Of a stretch of DNA of 64,000 bases, positions 9,221 through 18,567 are shown piece after piece. The stretch's first letter is position 1, and the number at the start of each line of letters is the position of its first letter. The translations under genes were made by a program, and so were the position numbers. Below the pieces are notes generated by a model. The model saw only the letters and a program-made list of their open reading frames with translations. It was not told the DNA's origin and made no database searches. Source of the DNA: Bacillus sp. 123MFChir2 (GTDB taxonomy: Bacteria; Bacillota; Bacilli; Bacillales; Bacillaceae_G); the NCBI RefSeq assembly GCF_000383235.1, contig NZ_KB910924.1, forward strand, positions 310,001 to 374,000, read 5' to 3'.

Positions 9221-10897
9221 TCATTTCAGTTTATACACCCTCGTTTCATAAGGCTGTAAAGCAATATTTGCAATTGATTCACTCTGCACATCATAGTTGT
9301 GTATGAACAACTCTGAACTACTATATGTTATCTCTTCCGGCAACTCAAATACACATGATTCCTCAGTAAAGTTTGCAATAACAAGTAATTTCTCATCTTT
9401 CCATGTTCTCACATAAGCAAAAATAGACGAATGATCTTCTAAAATCAAGTCATATGCACCATATACAATGATTTCATGCTTTTTACGAAGTTCAATCAAT
9501 TTCTTATAGTAATAAAAAATTGATTGCGGGTCACGTAATGCCTGCTCTACATTGATAGCTTTATAATTAGGATTTACTTGTAACCACGGCTCACCTGTCG
9601 TAAACCCCGCATGTTCACTGTTTTCCCATTGCATCGGTGTTCGGGCATTATCACGCCCTTTCGCATAAATAGATTGCATCACTTTTTCATGATTTTCGCC
9701 ACATTCCATTACTTTTTCACGGTACATATTCAGCGTTTCAATATCGCGGTACTCATCAATTGACGCAAATTGGACATTTGTCATTCCAATTTCTTCACCT
9801 TGATAAATATAAGGAGTCCCTTTCATCATATGAAGTACCGTCGCTAACATTTTTGCTGACAGAATACGATAAGATTTATCGTTACCAAAGCGAGATACAA
9901 CACGCGGCTGATCATGATTATTCCAATACAAACTATTCCATCCTGTATGCTCCAATGCCTTTTGCCACTTTGTTAGATTTTGCTTTAATGTAAGGAGTGA
10001 GCATGGAAGCACATCCCATTTACCATTCTCTCCAGAATCTAAATCCATATGTTCAAATTGAAATACCATCTGTAATTCCTGGCGCTCTTCAGCTGTATAC
10101 AGTTTAGCTTCTTCCGTCGTTACTCCCGGCATCTCACCAACTGTCATAATGTCATATTTAGACAGTATTTCTTGATTCATTTCATGTAAATACGTATGAA
10201 TATTAGGCCCGTTCATAAAGTATTGATGCCCTGATACATATCCTTCCGTTTCGGTATCAACAGCTGGGAGCCCTTCTGTTTTTGAAATAAAATTAATGAC
10301 ATCCATACGGAAACCATCAATCCCTTTATCAAGCCAAAATTTCATCATCTCATAAATCTCTTTACGCACATGCTCATTGTCCCAGTTTACATCCGGTTGC
10401 TTTTTTGAAAATAAATGCAAATAATACTCATCTGTCTTTTCATCATACTGCCAAGCCGATCCACTGAAAGCAGCTCCCCAATTATTCGGCTCTTTTCCAT
10501 CTTTTCCTTTACGCCAAATATAGTAATCTCGATATGGATTATCTTTTGATTTCCGCGATTCAACAAACCAATGATGTTCATCTGAAGTATGATTAACAAC
10601 TAAATCCATCATTAATTTTATATTACGTTTATGCATTTCACATAACAATTCATCCCAATCATTCATCGTCCCAAATTCATCCATAATCTTACGATAATCG
10701 CTAATATCATAACCATTATCATCGTTTGGAGATTCATAAACTGGTGATAACCAAATCACATCTATACCTAGTTCTTGTAAATAATCAAGCTTTGAAATAA
10801 TTCCACGAAGATCACCAATTCCATCACCATTACTATCCATAAAGCTACGCGGATAAATTTGATATACAACACTTTCTTTCCACCACTGTTTCTCCAT
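9221..10897 (-). CDS. malL: oligo-1,6-glucosidase (MalL)
   Basis: A GH13 alpha-glucosidase of 558 residues when started at the ATG at 10897, the length of the well-studied B. cereus oligo-1,6-glucosidase. GGGG lies 7 bp upstream; two further in-frame ATGs lie 3 and 18 bases upstream. Catalytic residues fall at the expected positions: nucleophile Asp199 (FRMDV), acid/base Glu255 (TVGEMPG) and Asp329 (NNHDQ). The residue after the nucleophile is Val200, which in this family favours alpha-1,6 linkages. It is cytosolic and would split isomaltose, panose and branched dextrins to glucose. Its promoter region has cre-like sites and is shared with msmX. Confidence 0.93.
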   Translation of the reverse strand: MEKQWWKESVVYQIYPRSFMDSNGDGIGDLRGIISKLDYLQELGIDVIWLSPVYESPNDDNGYDISDYRKIMDEFGTMNDWDELLCEMHKRNIKLMMDLVVNHTSDEHHWFVESRKSKDNPYRDYYIWRKGKDGKEPNNWGAAFSGSAWQYDEKTDEYYLHLFSKKQPDVNWDNEHVRKEIYEMMKFWLDKGIDGFRMDVINFISKTEGLPAVDTETEGYVSGHQYFMNGPNIHTYLHEMNQEILSKYDIMTVGEMPGVTTEEAKLYTAEERQELQMVFQFEHMDLDSGENGKWDVLPCSLLTLKQNLTKWQKALEHTGWNSLYWNNHDQPRVVSRFGNDKSYRILSAKMLATVLHMMKGTPYIYQGEEIGMTNVQFASIDEYRDIETLNMYREKVMECGENHEKVMQSIYAKGRDNARTPMQWENSEHAGFTTGEPWLQVNPNYKAINVEQALRDPQSIFYYYKKLIELRKKHEIIVYGAYDLILEDHSSIFAYVRTWKDEKLLVIANFTEESCVFELPEEITYSSSELFIHNYDVQSESIANIALQPYETRVYKLK

Positions 10898-10934
10898 CAT
10901 GCTACCCCATTTCATTAATTTAATTGCAAAACAG

Positions 10935-10950
10935 GCGCAAACGTTTTCAT
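10935..10950. promoter_or_regulatory. cre/MalR operator-like site upstream of malL
   Basis: GCGCAAACGTTTTCAT is the exact reverse complement of the site at 7192-7207. It lies about 40 bp upstream of the malL start. Confidence 0.7.
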
Positions 10951-11074
10951 GACTGAATAATAACAGATTTAAAAAAAAATGAAAACAGCCTTATATTTTT
11001 TATTATCAAAAAATATAAACTTAATCTCAATTAACACTAAGTATACAATAGTTAAACTACACTTTCTTAAAAAT

Positions 11075-11090
11075 ATGAAAACGTTTTAAT
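11075..11090. promoter_or_regulatory. cre-like site in the malL-msmX intergenic region
   Basis: ATGAAAACGTTTTAAT matches the core AAAACGTTTT but departs from the consensus at the right end. Confidence 0.5.
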
Positions 11091-11120
11091 TTTTTTGTTT
11101 ATTTTTTTTATGCATTCGTA

Positions 11121-11149
11121 TATAATAAACCCAAAGAAAACGTTTGCAC
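11121..11149 (+). promoter_or_regulatory. msmX -10 element and downstream operator
   Basis: A TATAAT hexamer at 11121-11126 is followed at 11134-11149 by AAGAAAACGTTTGCAC, a cre/MalR-like site lying just downstream of the expected transcription start. That position suits repression by road-block. The -35 element is not clear. Confidence 0.55.
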
Positions 11150-11171
11150 ACTTTTGCTAGGAGGAAAAGTC

Positions 11172-12272
11172 ATGGCAGAATTAAAATTAGAAAACATTTA
11201 CAAAATATACGATAACGATGTAACAGCAGTAACAAACTTTAATTTACACATACAAGATAAAGAATTTATCGTGTTTGTCGGTCCATCTGGTTGCGGGAAA
11301 TCAACGACATTACGAATGGTCGCTGGTTTAGAAGATATTTCAAAAGGTGAGTTCTCAATTGATGGAAAACTTATGAATGATGTTCCTCCAAAAGATCGTG
11401 ATATCGCAATGGTCTTTCAAAACTATGCACTTTATCCGCATATGAGTGTTTATGATAACATGGCATTCGGCTTAAAGCTTCGTAAGGTTCCAAAAGATGA
11501 AATTGATCGACGCGTAAAAGATGCAGCCCGTATTTTAGGACTAGAAGAATATTTAAATCGAAAACCAAAAGCATTATCTGGAGGGCAACGGCAACGTGTT
11601 GCATTAGGACGTGCCATTGTTCGTGATGCAAAAGTTTTCTTAATGGATGAGCCATTATCAAATCTTGATGCAAAATTACGTGTAACAATGCGATCAGAGA
11701 TTTCTAAACTACATCAAAAACTAGGAACTACAACTATTTATGTAACACATGACCAAACAGAAGCTATGACAATGGCATCACGTCTTGTTGTTATGAAAGA
11801 TGGGAAAATACAGCAGATTGGAACGCCAAAAGAAGTATATGAAACACCCGAAAATATTTTCGTTGGCGGATTTATTGGCTCCCCTGCAATGAACTTTTTC
11901 CGTGGTCAGTTAACAGAAAATTACTTTGTAATAGATAATAAGATAAAAATTAAAGTATCTGAAGGAAAAATGAAACTGCTGAGTGAACAAGGCTATATTA
12001 ACCAAGAAATTATTTTAGGAATTCGTCCAGAGGATATCCACGATGAACTCTTATTTTTAGAAGCTTCACAAGATACAACATTTACAACAAAAATTGATGT
12101 TGCTGAACTATTAGGTGCAGAATCTATTTTATATATGAAACTTGGAAATCAAGATTTTGCAGCACGTGTTGATGCGAGACATATGTTTACAAACGGTGAT
12201 CAAATCCAGCTTGCTTTCGATATGAATAAAGCACACTTCTTTGATGCAAAAACTGAAAATCGCATTCGCTAA
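11172..12272 (+). CDS. msmX: sugar ABC transporter ATPase (MsmX)
   Basis: A 366-residue ATP-binding subunit, matching the B. subtilis MsmX length. It has Walker A GPSGCGKST, Q-loop NYALYPH, signature LSGGQRQR, Walker B VFLMDEPLSNLDA and H-loop THDQTE, plus a C-terminal regulatory OB-type domain from about residue 240. MsmX-type ATPases energise several CUT1 importers; here MalF-MalG is the obvious partner. The start ATG at 11172 follows AGGAGG. An upstream in-frame TTG at 11154 overlaps the ribosome binding site region and is unlikely. It is transcribed away from malL from an operator-rich region. Confidence 0.9.
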   Translation: MAELKLENIYKIYDNDVTAVTNFNLHIQDKEFIVFVGPSGCGKSTTLRMVAGLEDISKGEFSIDGKLMNDVPPKDRDIAMVFQNYALYPHMSVYDNMAFGLKLRKVPKDEIDRRVKDAARILGLEEYLNRKPKALSGGQRQRVALGRAIVRDAKVFLMDEPLSNLDAKLRVTMRSEISKLHQKLGTTTIYVTHDQTEAMTMASRLVVMKDGKIQQIGTPKEVYETPENIFVGGFIGSPAMNFFRGQLTENYFVIDNKIKIKVSEGKMKLLSEQGYINQEIILGIRPEDIHDELLFLEASQDTTFTTKIDVAELLGAESILYMKLGNQDFAARVDARHMFTNGDQIQLAFDMNKAHFFDAKTENRIR

Positions 12273-12280
12273 ATACAAAG

Positions 12281-12306
12281 AAACCGTCCATATTCATGGG
12301 CGGTTT
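12281..12306 (+). terminator. terminator of msmX
   Basis: AAACCGTCCAT / ATGGGCGGTTT stem with a small loop, followed by TT, between convergent genes. Confidence 0.7.
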
Positions 12307-12310
12307 TCCA

Positions 12311-12787
12311 TTATAGTACTACTTCTGCTATATGAAATGATTGTTGCTTTGCTCCTATAACACCAGAAATCGGCAAATCTGTTAACATCATTTCTTCTTG
12401 CTGTTTCATAAAAGATGACGTCAATTGTTTTATTTCTATCCAGACGTCATTTATGCAAAGTGTTGCGGAATCGTTCCCTTTTTCATGAGAAAATATTGGA
12501 TCTATTTTATATAATCCAGCATTATTAAACAACATATCAACTCTATTATAGACTTCAAGTGCAACTTCTAAAACATGTCGCCAATCACTTTGTTTACCCA
12601 TATCGTGAGTAACAAAAATTGCCTCCCCACCTAATTCTACAATTTCATCAACTGTTGCTTGTCCGCTTTCCTCATCAATATCTGTCACAATGACTTTGGC
12701 ACCTTGCCCTGCCAACAAAAGAGCTGTGCTACGACCAATACCAATGCCACCACCTGTTACAACGACAATTTTTCCTGCTAGCTTCAT
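12311..12787 (-). pseudogene. decayed short-chain dehydrogenase gene
   Basis: The first 95 residues are a normal Rossmann fold: VVTGGGIGIGRSTALLLA for cofactor binding, VIVTDID and the FNNAG motif. Beyond that the sequence drifts, and it stops after about 158 residues where SDR enzymes have about 250. The catalytic Ser, the YxxxK pair and the C-terminal half are absent. Fragments such as FMKQQEE and SGVIGAKQQSFHIA still recall the family, so the loss is recent. I place the start at the second Met (12787), 8 bp after GGGG. It is probably non-functional. Confidence 0.75.
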
Positions 12788-13145
12788 CGTCATTACCCCT
12801 TCTGGTTAGTCCTACCGTCACAGTATACTCCTTTTTTCAAAGCATTCGCAAGCAGAAAAAGATAGATATATAAGATGTAATCGTTTACTTTTGAATTTTC
12901 TCTTTTTTCTTACTATTGTACTACTCAAAAGCTAGACTGACAAAAATATAAATTTATTACTCTTTATTATAAAAATATCATCTTCTTAATTTTCAATCTA
13001 ATTAAATTAAAAAAGCGCACCTTTCCGCGGCGCGCCATCAATATGGAGGGTACTATATAGGAGATGCCTGTCCTATATAAATTCTATTATAACAATTAAA
13101 AATATCGAATTTTGTAAAAATTTATACTTGGTAAAAATTTTCATT
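12788..13145. other. intergenic region without a recognisable gene
   Basis: About 360 bp, AT-rich except for a short GC island near 13018-13037 (CCGCGGCGCGCC). No ORF with a ribosome binding site, tRNA or family repeat was seen. Confidence 0.4.
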
Positions 13146-13178
13146 AAAAAAAGAGAAGCGGCTGTCTCTCCTTCTCTA
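13146..13178 (-). terminator. terminator of the RDD-protein gene
   Basis: On the minus strand, AGAGAAG and CTTCTCT form a stem followed by a long T-run. Confidence 0.75.
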
Positions 13179-13631
13179 TACGACACTCATAACTTTTGTT
13201 TTTACTATAAGGTCATGGAAACCGCTATTATCACTTCTAAACAGCATCATATATACATTACATATTATTGGAATCCCTAGAAATAAAATATTTGGTATTA
13301 ATAATACAAAAAACCTCATTGTTAATATCCCTAACGTTAACTTTTCCTTTGTAAGTGATACAAGCTTTGTACGCGTAAATTTTTTCCCTAGTGTATATCC
13401 ATTCCACATGAATGGTAGAACAATAAAATAAAGCGCCATTAATACACATACAAGTCCAAGGTCATAACGGATGTCTCCTGAACTTACATTAAACCGATTC
13501 AAGATTGCTTTATAGTTGCCTGTTGTAATTGCGACAACAGCACCGTACAGAACAGAAATGAAAAACATATCAATAATCGCAGCCCCGATGCGATTCATAA
13601 CAATCGCTGGACGATGTATTTTTAGCTTCAT
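13176..13631 (-). CDS. RDD-family membrane protein
   Basis: A 151-residue integral membrane protein with three or four hydrophobic segments. The family signature is seen as NRIGAAIIDMFFI near the N-terminus (conserved Arg and Asp) and SGFHDLIVKTKV near the C-terminus. RDD proteins are small membrane proteins of mostly unknown function; some have been linked to ion transport. RBS GGAGACG precedes the ATG. It is divergent from the lipoprotein gene at 13778. The specific role is unknown. Confidence 0.75.
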   Translation of the reverse strand: MKLKIHRPAIVMNRIGAAIIDMFFISVLYGAVVAITTGNYKAILNRFNVSSGDIRYDLGLVCVLMALYFIVLPFMWNGYTLGKKFTRTKLVSLTKEKLTLGILTMRFFVLLIPNILFLGIPIICNVYMMLFRSDNSGFHDLIVKTKVMSVV

Positions 13632-13777
13632 GTTGTGTCGTCTCCTTTTTTCTATCCTTTATTAACTGTTTCATCGTATCATGTCTAAAAACAGTTGTAA
13701 ACAACTCATAAATTGGTGTTTTACTCTCTTTTCCTGTACAATATGTATCAATCATATTTCAGAAGGAGGAGCTCATA

Positions 13778-14212
13778 TTGAAACGATTCATCATCTTCTG
13801 CTCTTTCATACTTTTAGCTAGTTGTTCAACAGATTCTAATTACTCTCATTACAGTGTTAGCGATGAATATGAGCTCATTAATGTTACCGGTGACGCACTA
13901 GAACTTTTCCCAAAATCAGACGCCTTGTATGCTTCTCAATATATTCCATCAAAAATTGTGGAAATTGCTTGGAACGACGCTTATATTTTAGCAAAGCAAA
14001 TAGAACAAACAGATGATCCTAACAACCCTGACGCTTCTATTACCAATCAAGCGAAAGAAAATTATTGGATTGTTGATTTGAAAAATAACCGCCGATTTGG
14101 TCCCTATACAAAAAAACAATTTGAAGAACAAAAACAAGAATTTCGTATATCAGAACAACTGCAATTACAGAACGTGAAAACTTACCTTACAAAAGAAAAA
14201 CAAGCATCTTAA
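13778..14212 (+). CDS. putative lipoprotein, 144 aa
   Basis: It starts at TTG after AGAAGGAGG. The N-terminus MKRFIIFCSFILLASC is a lipoprotein signal peptide with Cys16 as the lipidation site. The mature domain has KENYWIVDLKNNRRFGPYTKKQF, which looks like the small lipoproteins of the DUF3997 type, but that assignment is from memory of the pattern only. It is probably anchored outside the membrane. A bidirectional terminator follows. Function unknown. Confidence 0.75.
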   Translation: MKRFIIFCSFILLASCSTDSNYSHYSVSDEYELINVTGDALELFPKSDALYASQYIPSKIVEIAWNDAYILAKQIEQTDDPNNPDASITNQAKENYWIVDLKNNRRFGPYTKKQFEEQKQEFRISEQLQLQNVKTYLTKEKQAS

Positions 14213-14213
14213 A

Positions 14214-14241
14214 AAAGATCAAATGTTTCATTTGATCTTTT
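14214..14241. terminator. bidirectional terminator
   Basis: AAAAGATCAAATG / CATTTGATCTTTT stem with flanking A- and T-runs, between the convergent lipoprotein and membrane-protein genes. Confidence 0.88.
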
Positions 14242-14602
14242 TCTCATTATTTCTCTTATAAAACAACATTCCATAAACAATAGTTCCAAACATAATACAA
14301 AATAATAATATGAATGCCTGTTGAATCAATACAATATGCAATCGCAAAATGTCTTGAACACTCTCAGCGTTATAGTATCCACAACCATAGAAAAAAATAA
14401 ATATCAATATAAATATATAAATTTTGTGTTGATAAAAATAATGTGCAATACTCATCCCAATTCCAAATAGTACTCCGATATATACAAATTCATATAGAAA
14501 ATGAATAAGTGATAATTGCTCGATTCGTTGTAACATATATAATAAGCCTATTTGAAAACAGACCGCTAATATAACTCCGATCAACACCGTGAATGCCCTC
14601 AC
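14228..14602 (-). CDS. small integral membrane protein, 124 aa
   Basis: Four hydrophobic segments are apparent: residues about 4-24, 36-56, 62-82 and 92-115. The C-terminus is charged (YKRNNEKKIK). It starts at GTG (14602) with GGGGAG seven bases upstream. No catalytic motif is visible and I do not recognise the family. Confidence 0.65.
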   Translation of the reverse strand: MRAFTVLIGVILAVCFQIGLLYMLQRIEQLSLIHFLYEFVYIGVLFGIGMSIAHYFYQHKIYIFILIFIFFYGCGYYNAESVQDILRLHIVLIQQAFILLFCIMFGTIVYGMLFYKRNNEKKIK

Positions 14603-14670
14603 GGATTGTCTCCCCTTTCACTCTATTCACTTCATTATATTCACAAAGTGATAAAACGAATGGGGGGTTG

Positions 14671-14869
14671 TATTATATAAATCCACTTTGACTTTTCGAC
14701 ATATAGATTGCTATGCAGAAAAATAGATGCTGCTACTGTCTTTCTCCCTTTGTTTGAACTTCGCATGTGGAAGAAAAAGGAACTAACCGCTTCTACGCAT
14801 GGCTAGACGCTCTCGCCCACCTAAAAAGAAAAGGGTTTTTATGTCGTTTTTTAACTTGGATTTATATAA
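14671..14869 (+). repeat. MITE-like repeat, copy B (full length)
   Basis: A full copy of about 199 bp. The left terminus TATATAAATCCA..TTTTCGACATA is the imperfect inverted repeat of the right terminus TATGTCGTTTTTT..TGGATTTATATAA. The core has the conserved CTTTGTTTGAACTTCGCATGTGG, CGCATGGCTAGACGCTCTCG and CCACC blocks. Its right end overlaps the last codons of the acetyltransferase gene. Confidence 0.8.
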
Positions 14870-15371
14870 GAAGAGTTTTTACATCTTTCCAGCCGTATGC
14901 AATTTCTTCTACGTGTAATTCTTCAATTTGTTTCTTATCCACAAAAGAGCCTTGTAATGCTTCATAAAAGTATTTAGAAGGATTGCTTGCCACTACCCAA
15001 ACAAGCATAGAACAACAGCCATTCTCATATAAATCTGCGGCTACCGCTTTTATTAATCTTTTTCCAAGTTGATTACGCTGATATTCTTGTAAAATATATA
15101 TCGCATATAACTCTCCGTCATATCCATAACTACCCGTTCTTTCTTTCCCGCCATCTGCAAAACCGATGATGTTCCCATCAATTGTTTTAGCAACATAGAC
15201 ATGCGACTGCTGTTCCTTTAATATTTTTAGCCATAATACCTCTCGTTTCTCATACGACTTTCTATCTAATACTTCTTTGGGCATTATACCATCATATGTT
15301 TCTCTCCAACTATCAACATGAACACGTGCGAGTTCTTTTGCATCATTTACATTTGCTTTGACAATATACAT
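14862..15371 (-). CDS. GNAT-family N-acetyltransferase
   Basis: A 169-residue acetyltransferase. The acetyl-CoA binding loop is seen at YILQEYQRNQLGKRLIKA (the Q/RxxGxG/A type), with the preceding strand ELYAI and the later NPSKYFYEALQG segment. The substrate is unknown; the WRETYDGIMP start resembles many Bacillus GNAT proteins of unassigned role. RBS GGAGAGGG. Odd feature: the stop codon and last two or three codons lie within the right terminus of MITE copy B, so insertion has set the present C-terminus. Confidence 0.82.
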   Translation of the reverse strand: MYIVKANVNDAKELARVHVDSWRETYDGIMPKEVLDRKSYEKREVLWLKILKEQQSHVYVAKTIDGNIIGFADGGKERTGSYGYDGELYAIYILQEYQRNQLGKRLIKAVAADLYENGCCSMLVWVVASNPSKYFYEALQGSFVDKKQIEELHVEEIAYGWKDVKTLLI

Positions 15372-15484
15372 TTTTCCCTCTCCCCGCTAATCACTATGTA
15401 CATATAAATTCTCTATAAAACGACATATTCCCTCTCCTACTCTATAAGTCGATATTCTTTTTTCAACATATATATGGCAACGAA

Positions 15485-15513
15485 AAAACCATTTCACTAC
15501 TATAATGAAATGG
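15485..15513 (-). terminator. terminator of the 15500 lipoprotein gene
   Basis: ACCATTTCATTA / TAGTGAAATGGT stem followed by a T-run on the minus strand, overlapping the end of the gene. Confidence 0.8.
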
Positions 15514-16246
15514 TAAATGTTTGTGGTTCTGCTATTTTTTCATGTGTGTCTCCTACCACCAATATATCTGTTGTAAAAGAAACTGTTTTTACTTTTTCAT
15601 TAGGATCACTTAGTAAAAGTCCAATTAAGCCATCCCTTTTTTCACCAGGACTATAATCCTCTCTCGATACGCTTTTTGTACCAACAAGCGTATCTTCTGC
15701 ATATAAAAAGTTTTTCGCTGGTACATGGAATGATTGCGTTTCATTTACAGTTACATCATTCATCGAAAAGAACTTCATCTCTTTGTCGCCTGCATTTTCA
15801 ACCTTATATGTAATTTCAATATATTTAGCGGTCTCACCAATATCTTGTCCACTTAATGACGCATACAATTCTGCTTCCGTTCGCTCCAATGTCTCACCTA
15901 AGCGATATTGCACTTCTTCTGGAGTCAATTTTGTATACATTTTAAGCGTTTCTTTTGTATCAGTTTCCATATTTGATAATGTAATAACTCTGAGATTATC
16001 TACATAAATTTTCATCGTTCCAACTGTAAATGTTTCATTTACATGTTTGATTTGTTCTAATTTTAAAGTCCCCCAGTTTTTTTGCTTAATCTCTTGCCCT
16101 ACTTTTGTTAGTTGTAAACCGCCATATTCATTTGTCTCAGAGATAGTCTGCTTCTTCGGCTGCTTCACTTTTTCTTGCTGAGCACACCCACTTAAAATTA
16201 TAAGAATGCTACATAAAATATAAAATACATTCCTGACTTTCATCAT
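15500..16246 (-). CDS. putative lipoprotein, 248 aa
   Basis: The N-terminus has a lipoprotein signal peptide (ILIILSGC). The rest is a hydrophilic, beta-rich extracellular domain with YIEITYKVENAGDKEMKFF, a pattern seen in DUF4352-type immunoglobulin-like lipoproteins of Bacillus. Two adjacent ATGs occur; AGGAG fits either (4 or 7 bp). Function unknown. The gene is monocistronic with its own terminator. Confidence 0.75.
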   Translation of the reverse strand: MMKVRNVFYILCSILIILSGCAQQEKVKQPKKQTISETNEYGGLQLTKVGQEIKQKNWGTLKLEQIKHVNETFTVGTMKIYVDNLRVITLSNMETDTKETLKMYTKLTPEEVQYRLGETLERTEAELYASLSGQDIGETAKYIEITYKVENAGDKEMKFFSMNDVTVNETQSFHVPAKNFLYAEDTLVGTKSVSREDYSPGEKRDGLIGLLLSDPNEKVKTVSFTTDILVVGDTHEKIAEPQTFTISL

Positions 16247-16474
16247 CTTTCTCCTGTCATTACATACTATGAAACCATCATTACATGTACTATTATACTA
16301 TATATACCATTTTTAATAATTCGCCATATAATTGGTAGCTATACATGCCTAAATGCTCTCCACTACCATAAAAAAAAAGAGGAGGTCCATTTTTCAACTT
16401 GTATTTCTATAAGCTGTTTGGTAGCTTTTTTACTACTTTAGAAATATATCCTACTTTAAAGTGAGGTGCTTATA

Positions 16475-17233
16475 TTGCAAGAGAAACAACCTTTTTTACA
16501 AACAATTTTACTAAAAAAAGACAAAATCCCATCATTTTCTATTTATCCATTTTCATTACCTGTTGTTCGTTCGCTACAATCTTTATCCTTTCATCCAAAG
16601 GTTACCTATATTATAGGAGAAAATGGAACAGGGAAATCAACACTATTAGAAGCAATTGCCACTGCATGGGGATTCAATCCAGAGGGAGGGACGAAAAATT
16701 TTCGTTTTTCCACAAACTCCTCTCATTCTAGCCTATATGAATATCTCACACTCGTAAAAGGTTTACAAAAGCCAATAGATGGATTTTTTCTTCGTGCAGA
16801 ATCTTTTTATAATGTGGCATCTTATATTGATGAAATGGATAAAGATCCTTTTAGTGGCGGGAAAATTATCGATTCTTATGGAGGTACTTCCCTTCACGAA
16901 CAGTCCCACGGTGAATCATTTTTCTCTGTATTTATGAACCGCTTTTCTAGTAATGGACTCTATATTTTAGATGAACCTGAAGCCGCTCTTTCACCAATGC
17001 GTCAACTTTCTATGCTAATTCGAATGCACGAACTCGTTGATGAAGGCGCACAGTTCATTATAGCTACACATTCTCCGATTTTAATGGGATATCCAGATGC
17101 AACTATGTATTCCTTACATCAGGAGAAGATACAAGAAATTACATTAGAAGAAACAGAACATTATCAAACGATGAAACTCTTTTTTGAAGATCGTGAAAGG
17201 CTATTTCATCACCTATTCCGTCCATATCCATAA
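16475..17233 (+). CDS. AAA/ABC-type ATPase of the COG3910 kind
   Basis: A 252-residue P-loop ATPase without membrane segments. Walker A is IGENGTGKST (about residue 50), Walker B is LYILDEPEAALS, and a switch histidine lies in IATHSPIL. An SHGESFFSVF stretch sits at the ABC-signature position. This is the architecture of RecF/SMC-like predicted ATPases annotated only as AAA family. I place the start at TTG 16475, nine bases after AGGTG, rather than at the GTG inside that ribosome binding site. No partner gene is adjacent. The role is unknown. Confidence 0.75.
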   Translation: MQEKQPFLQTILLKKDKIPSFSIYPFSLPVVRSLQSLSFHPKVTYIIGENGTGKSTLLEAIATAWGFNPEGGTKNFRFSTNSSHSSLYEYLTLVKGLQKPIDGFFLRAESFYNVASYIDEMDKDPFSGGKIIDSYGGTSLHEQSHGESFFSVFMNRFSSNGLYILDEPEAALSPMRQLSMLIRMHELVDEGAQFIIATHSPILMGYPDATMYSLHQEKIQEITLEETEHYQTMKLFFEDRERLFHHLFRPYP

Positions 17234-17235
17234 AC

Positions 17236-17268
17236 AAAACCAGCTAGTAGAGATACTAGCTGGTTTTG
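17236..17268. terminator. bidirectional terminator
   Basis: AAAACCAGCTAGTA / TACTAGCTGGTTTT stem between the convergent ATPase and thiolase genes. Confidence 0.88.
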
Positions 17269-17271
17269 TTA

Positions 17272-18447
17272 TTATAACGCTTCTATAAATAACGCTACTC
17301 CCATACCGCCACCGACGCAAAGAGAAGCAATTCCTTTTTCCAATCCTTGTCTTCTTAATTCATGAATCAAACTTACTGTAATACGTGCTCCAGTGCATCC
17401 AATTGGATGCCCAAGACCAATTCCACTACCGTTTACATTTACTTTCTCACGATTTAAACCTAATTCTTTCTCTACCGCTAAATATTGTGCAGCAAAAGCT
17501 TCATTAATTTCAAATAAATCTACATCATTTGCTGACCAATTTACATTTTCCAGTCCTTTTTGAATCGCTGGCACTGGCCCTATCCCCATATTTTTAGGAT
17601 CAACACCTGCTACAGAATATCCAACAATTCTCGCTAATGGTTGAAGCCCTTTTTCTTTCGCTTTTTCTTCACTCATTAAGACTAGCGCTGCACTTCCGTC
17701 ATTAATACCCGATGCGTTTCCAGCAGTTACTGTTCCATCCTTACGAAAAGCTGCTTTTAAACCCGAAAGTTTTTCTAACGTAATATCTGCACGAGGATGT
17801 TCATCTTTAGAAATGACAATCTCTTTTCTACGTTCCTTTTTCATAATCGGAACAATTTGTTCATCAAAATAGCCCGCTTCGATTGCATGAAGAGCACGTT
17901 GATGACTTAACAACGCTACTTCATCTTGTTCTTCGCGAGAAATTTCATATTGCTCGGCAAGATTTTCCCCAGTTTCCCCCATCATAATATGATGGATTGG
18001 ATCTTCTAGCACTTCCCACACCATATCACGAATTTCTCCATGTTGTAGTCGTTGTCCCCAGCGGTTTTCTTTTAATACATACGGACTAGAGCTCATCGCC
18101 TCTACTCCCCCTGCAACAACAATATCACTTACACCTAATTGAATTTGCATTGCTGCTGAAATTAGCGCTTGCATACCTGAAGCACATTGACGCTGAATTG
18201 TATAACCAGTAACCGTATCAGGAAATCCCGCCATAAGAGCTGCTGTTCTTGCTGTATTTGCCTCATCTGTTCGCTGAATACAGTGACCTAAAATCACTTC
18301 ATCTACTTCATTGGGCGACACACCGCCTCTTTTTACAGCTTCCTGTAATACAGGAACTATAAGTTCAGTTGGCTTTACATTTTTGAAAACTCCTCCAAAT
18401 GTTCCAATCGGTGAACGAACTGCAGCTGTGACGACTACGTTACGCAT
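17272..18447 (-). CDS. acetyl-CoA acetyltransferase (thiolase)
   Basis: A 391-residue thiolase with all catalytic residues: nucleophile Cys88 in [10 protein letters not shown], His in [12 protein letters not shown] and the second Cys in [14 protein letters not shown] is also present. It interconverts two acetyl-CoA with acetoacetyl-CoA, or acts in beta-oxidation. The length and sequence match bacterial acetoacetyl-CoA thiolases (AtoB/ThlA type). It is cytosolic and monocistronic, with GAGAGGAGAAAG upstream. bdhA (24217) is not adjacent but belongs to the same C4 metabolism. Confidence 0.88.
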   Translation of the reverse strand: MRNVVVTAAVRSPIGTFGGVFKNVKPTELIVPVLQEAVKRGGVSPNEVDEVILGHCIQRTDEANTARTAALMAGFPDTVTGYTIQRQCASGMQALISAAMQIQLGVSDIVVAGGVEAMSSSPYVLKENRWGQRLQHGEIRDMVWEVLEDPIHHIMMGETGENLAEQYEISREEQDEVALLSHQRALHAIEAGYFDEQIVPIMKKERRKEIVISKDEHPRADITLEKLSGLKAAFRKDGTVTAGNASGINDGSAALVLMSEEKAKEKGLQPLARIVGYSVAGVDPKNMGIGPVPAIQKGLENVNWSANDVDLFEINEAFAAQYLAVEKELGLNREKVNVNGSGIGLGHPIGCTGARITVSLIHELRRQGLEKGIASLCVGGGMGVALFIEAL

Positions 18448-18567
18448 CGTGTACTTTCTCCTCTCTTATGTATCCGAGTAAATTTGAGATGAAATACCAC
18501 AAGATGCATATCTATGTCTATTATACTAACAATTAACTGAGAAATCAAAATATTTAATAAAGCAAAA

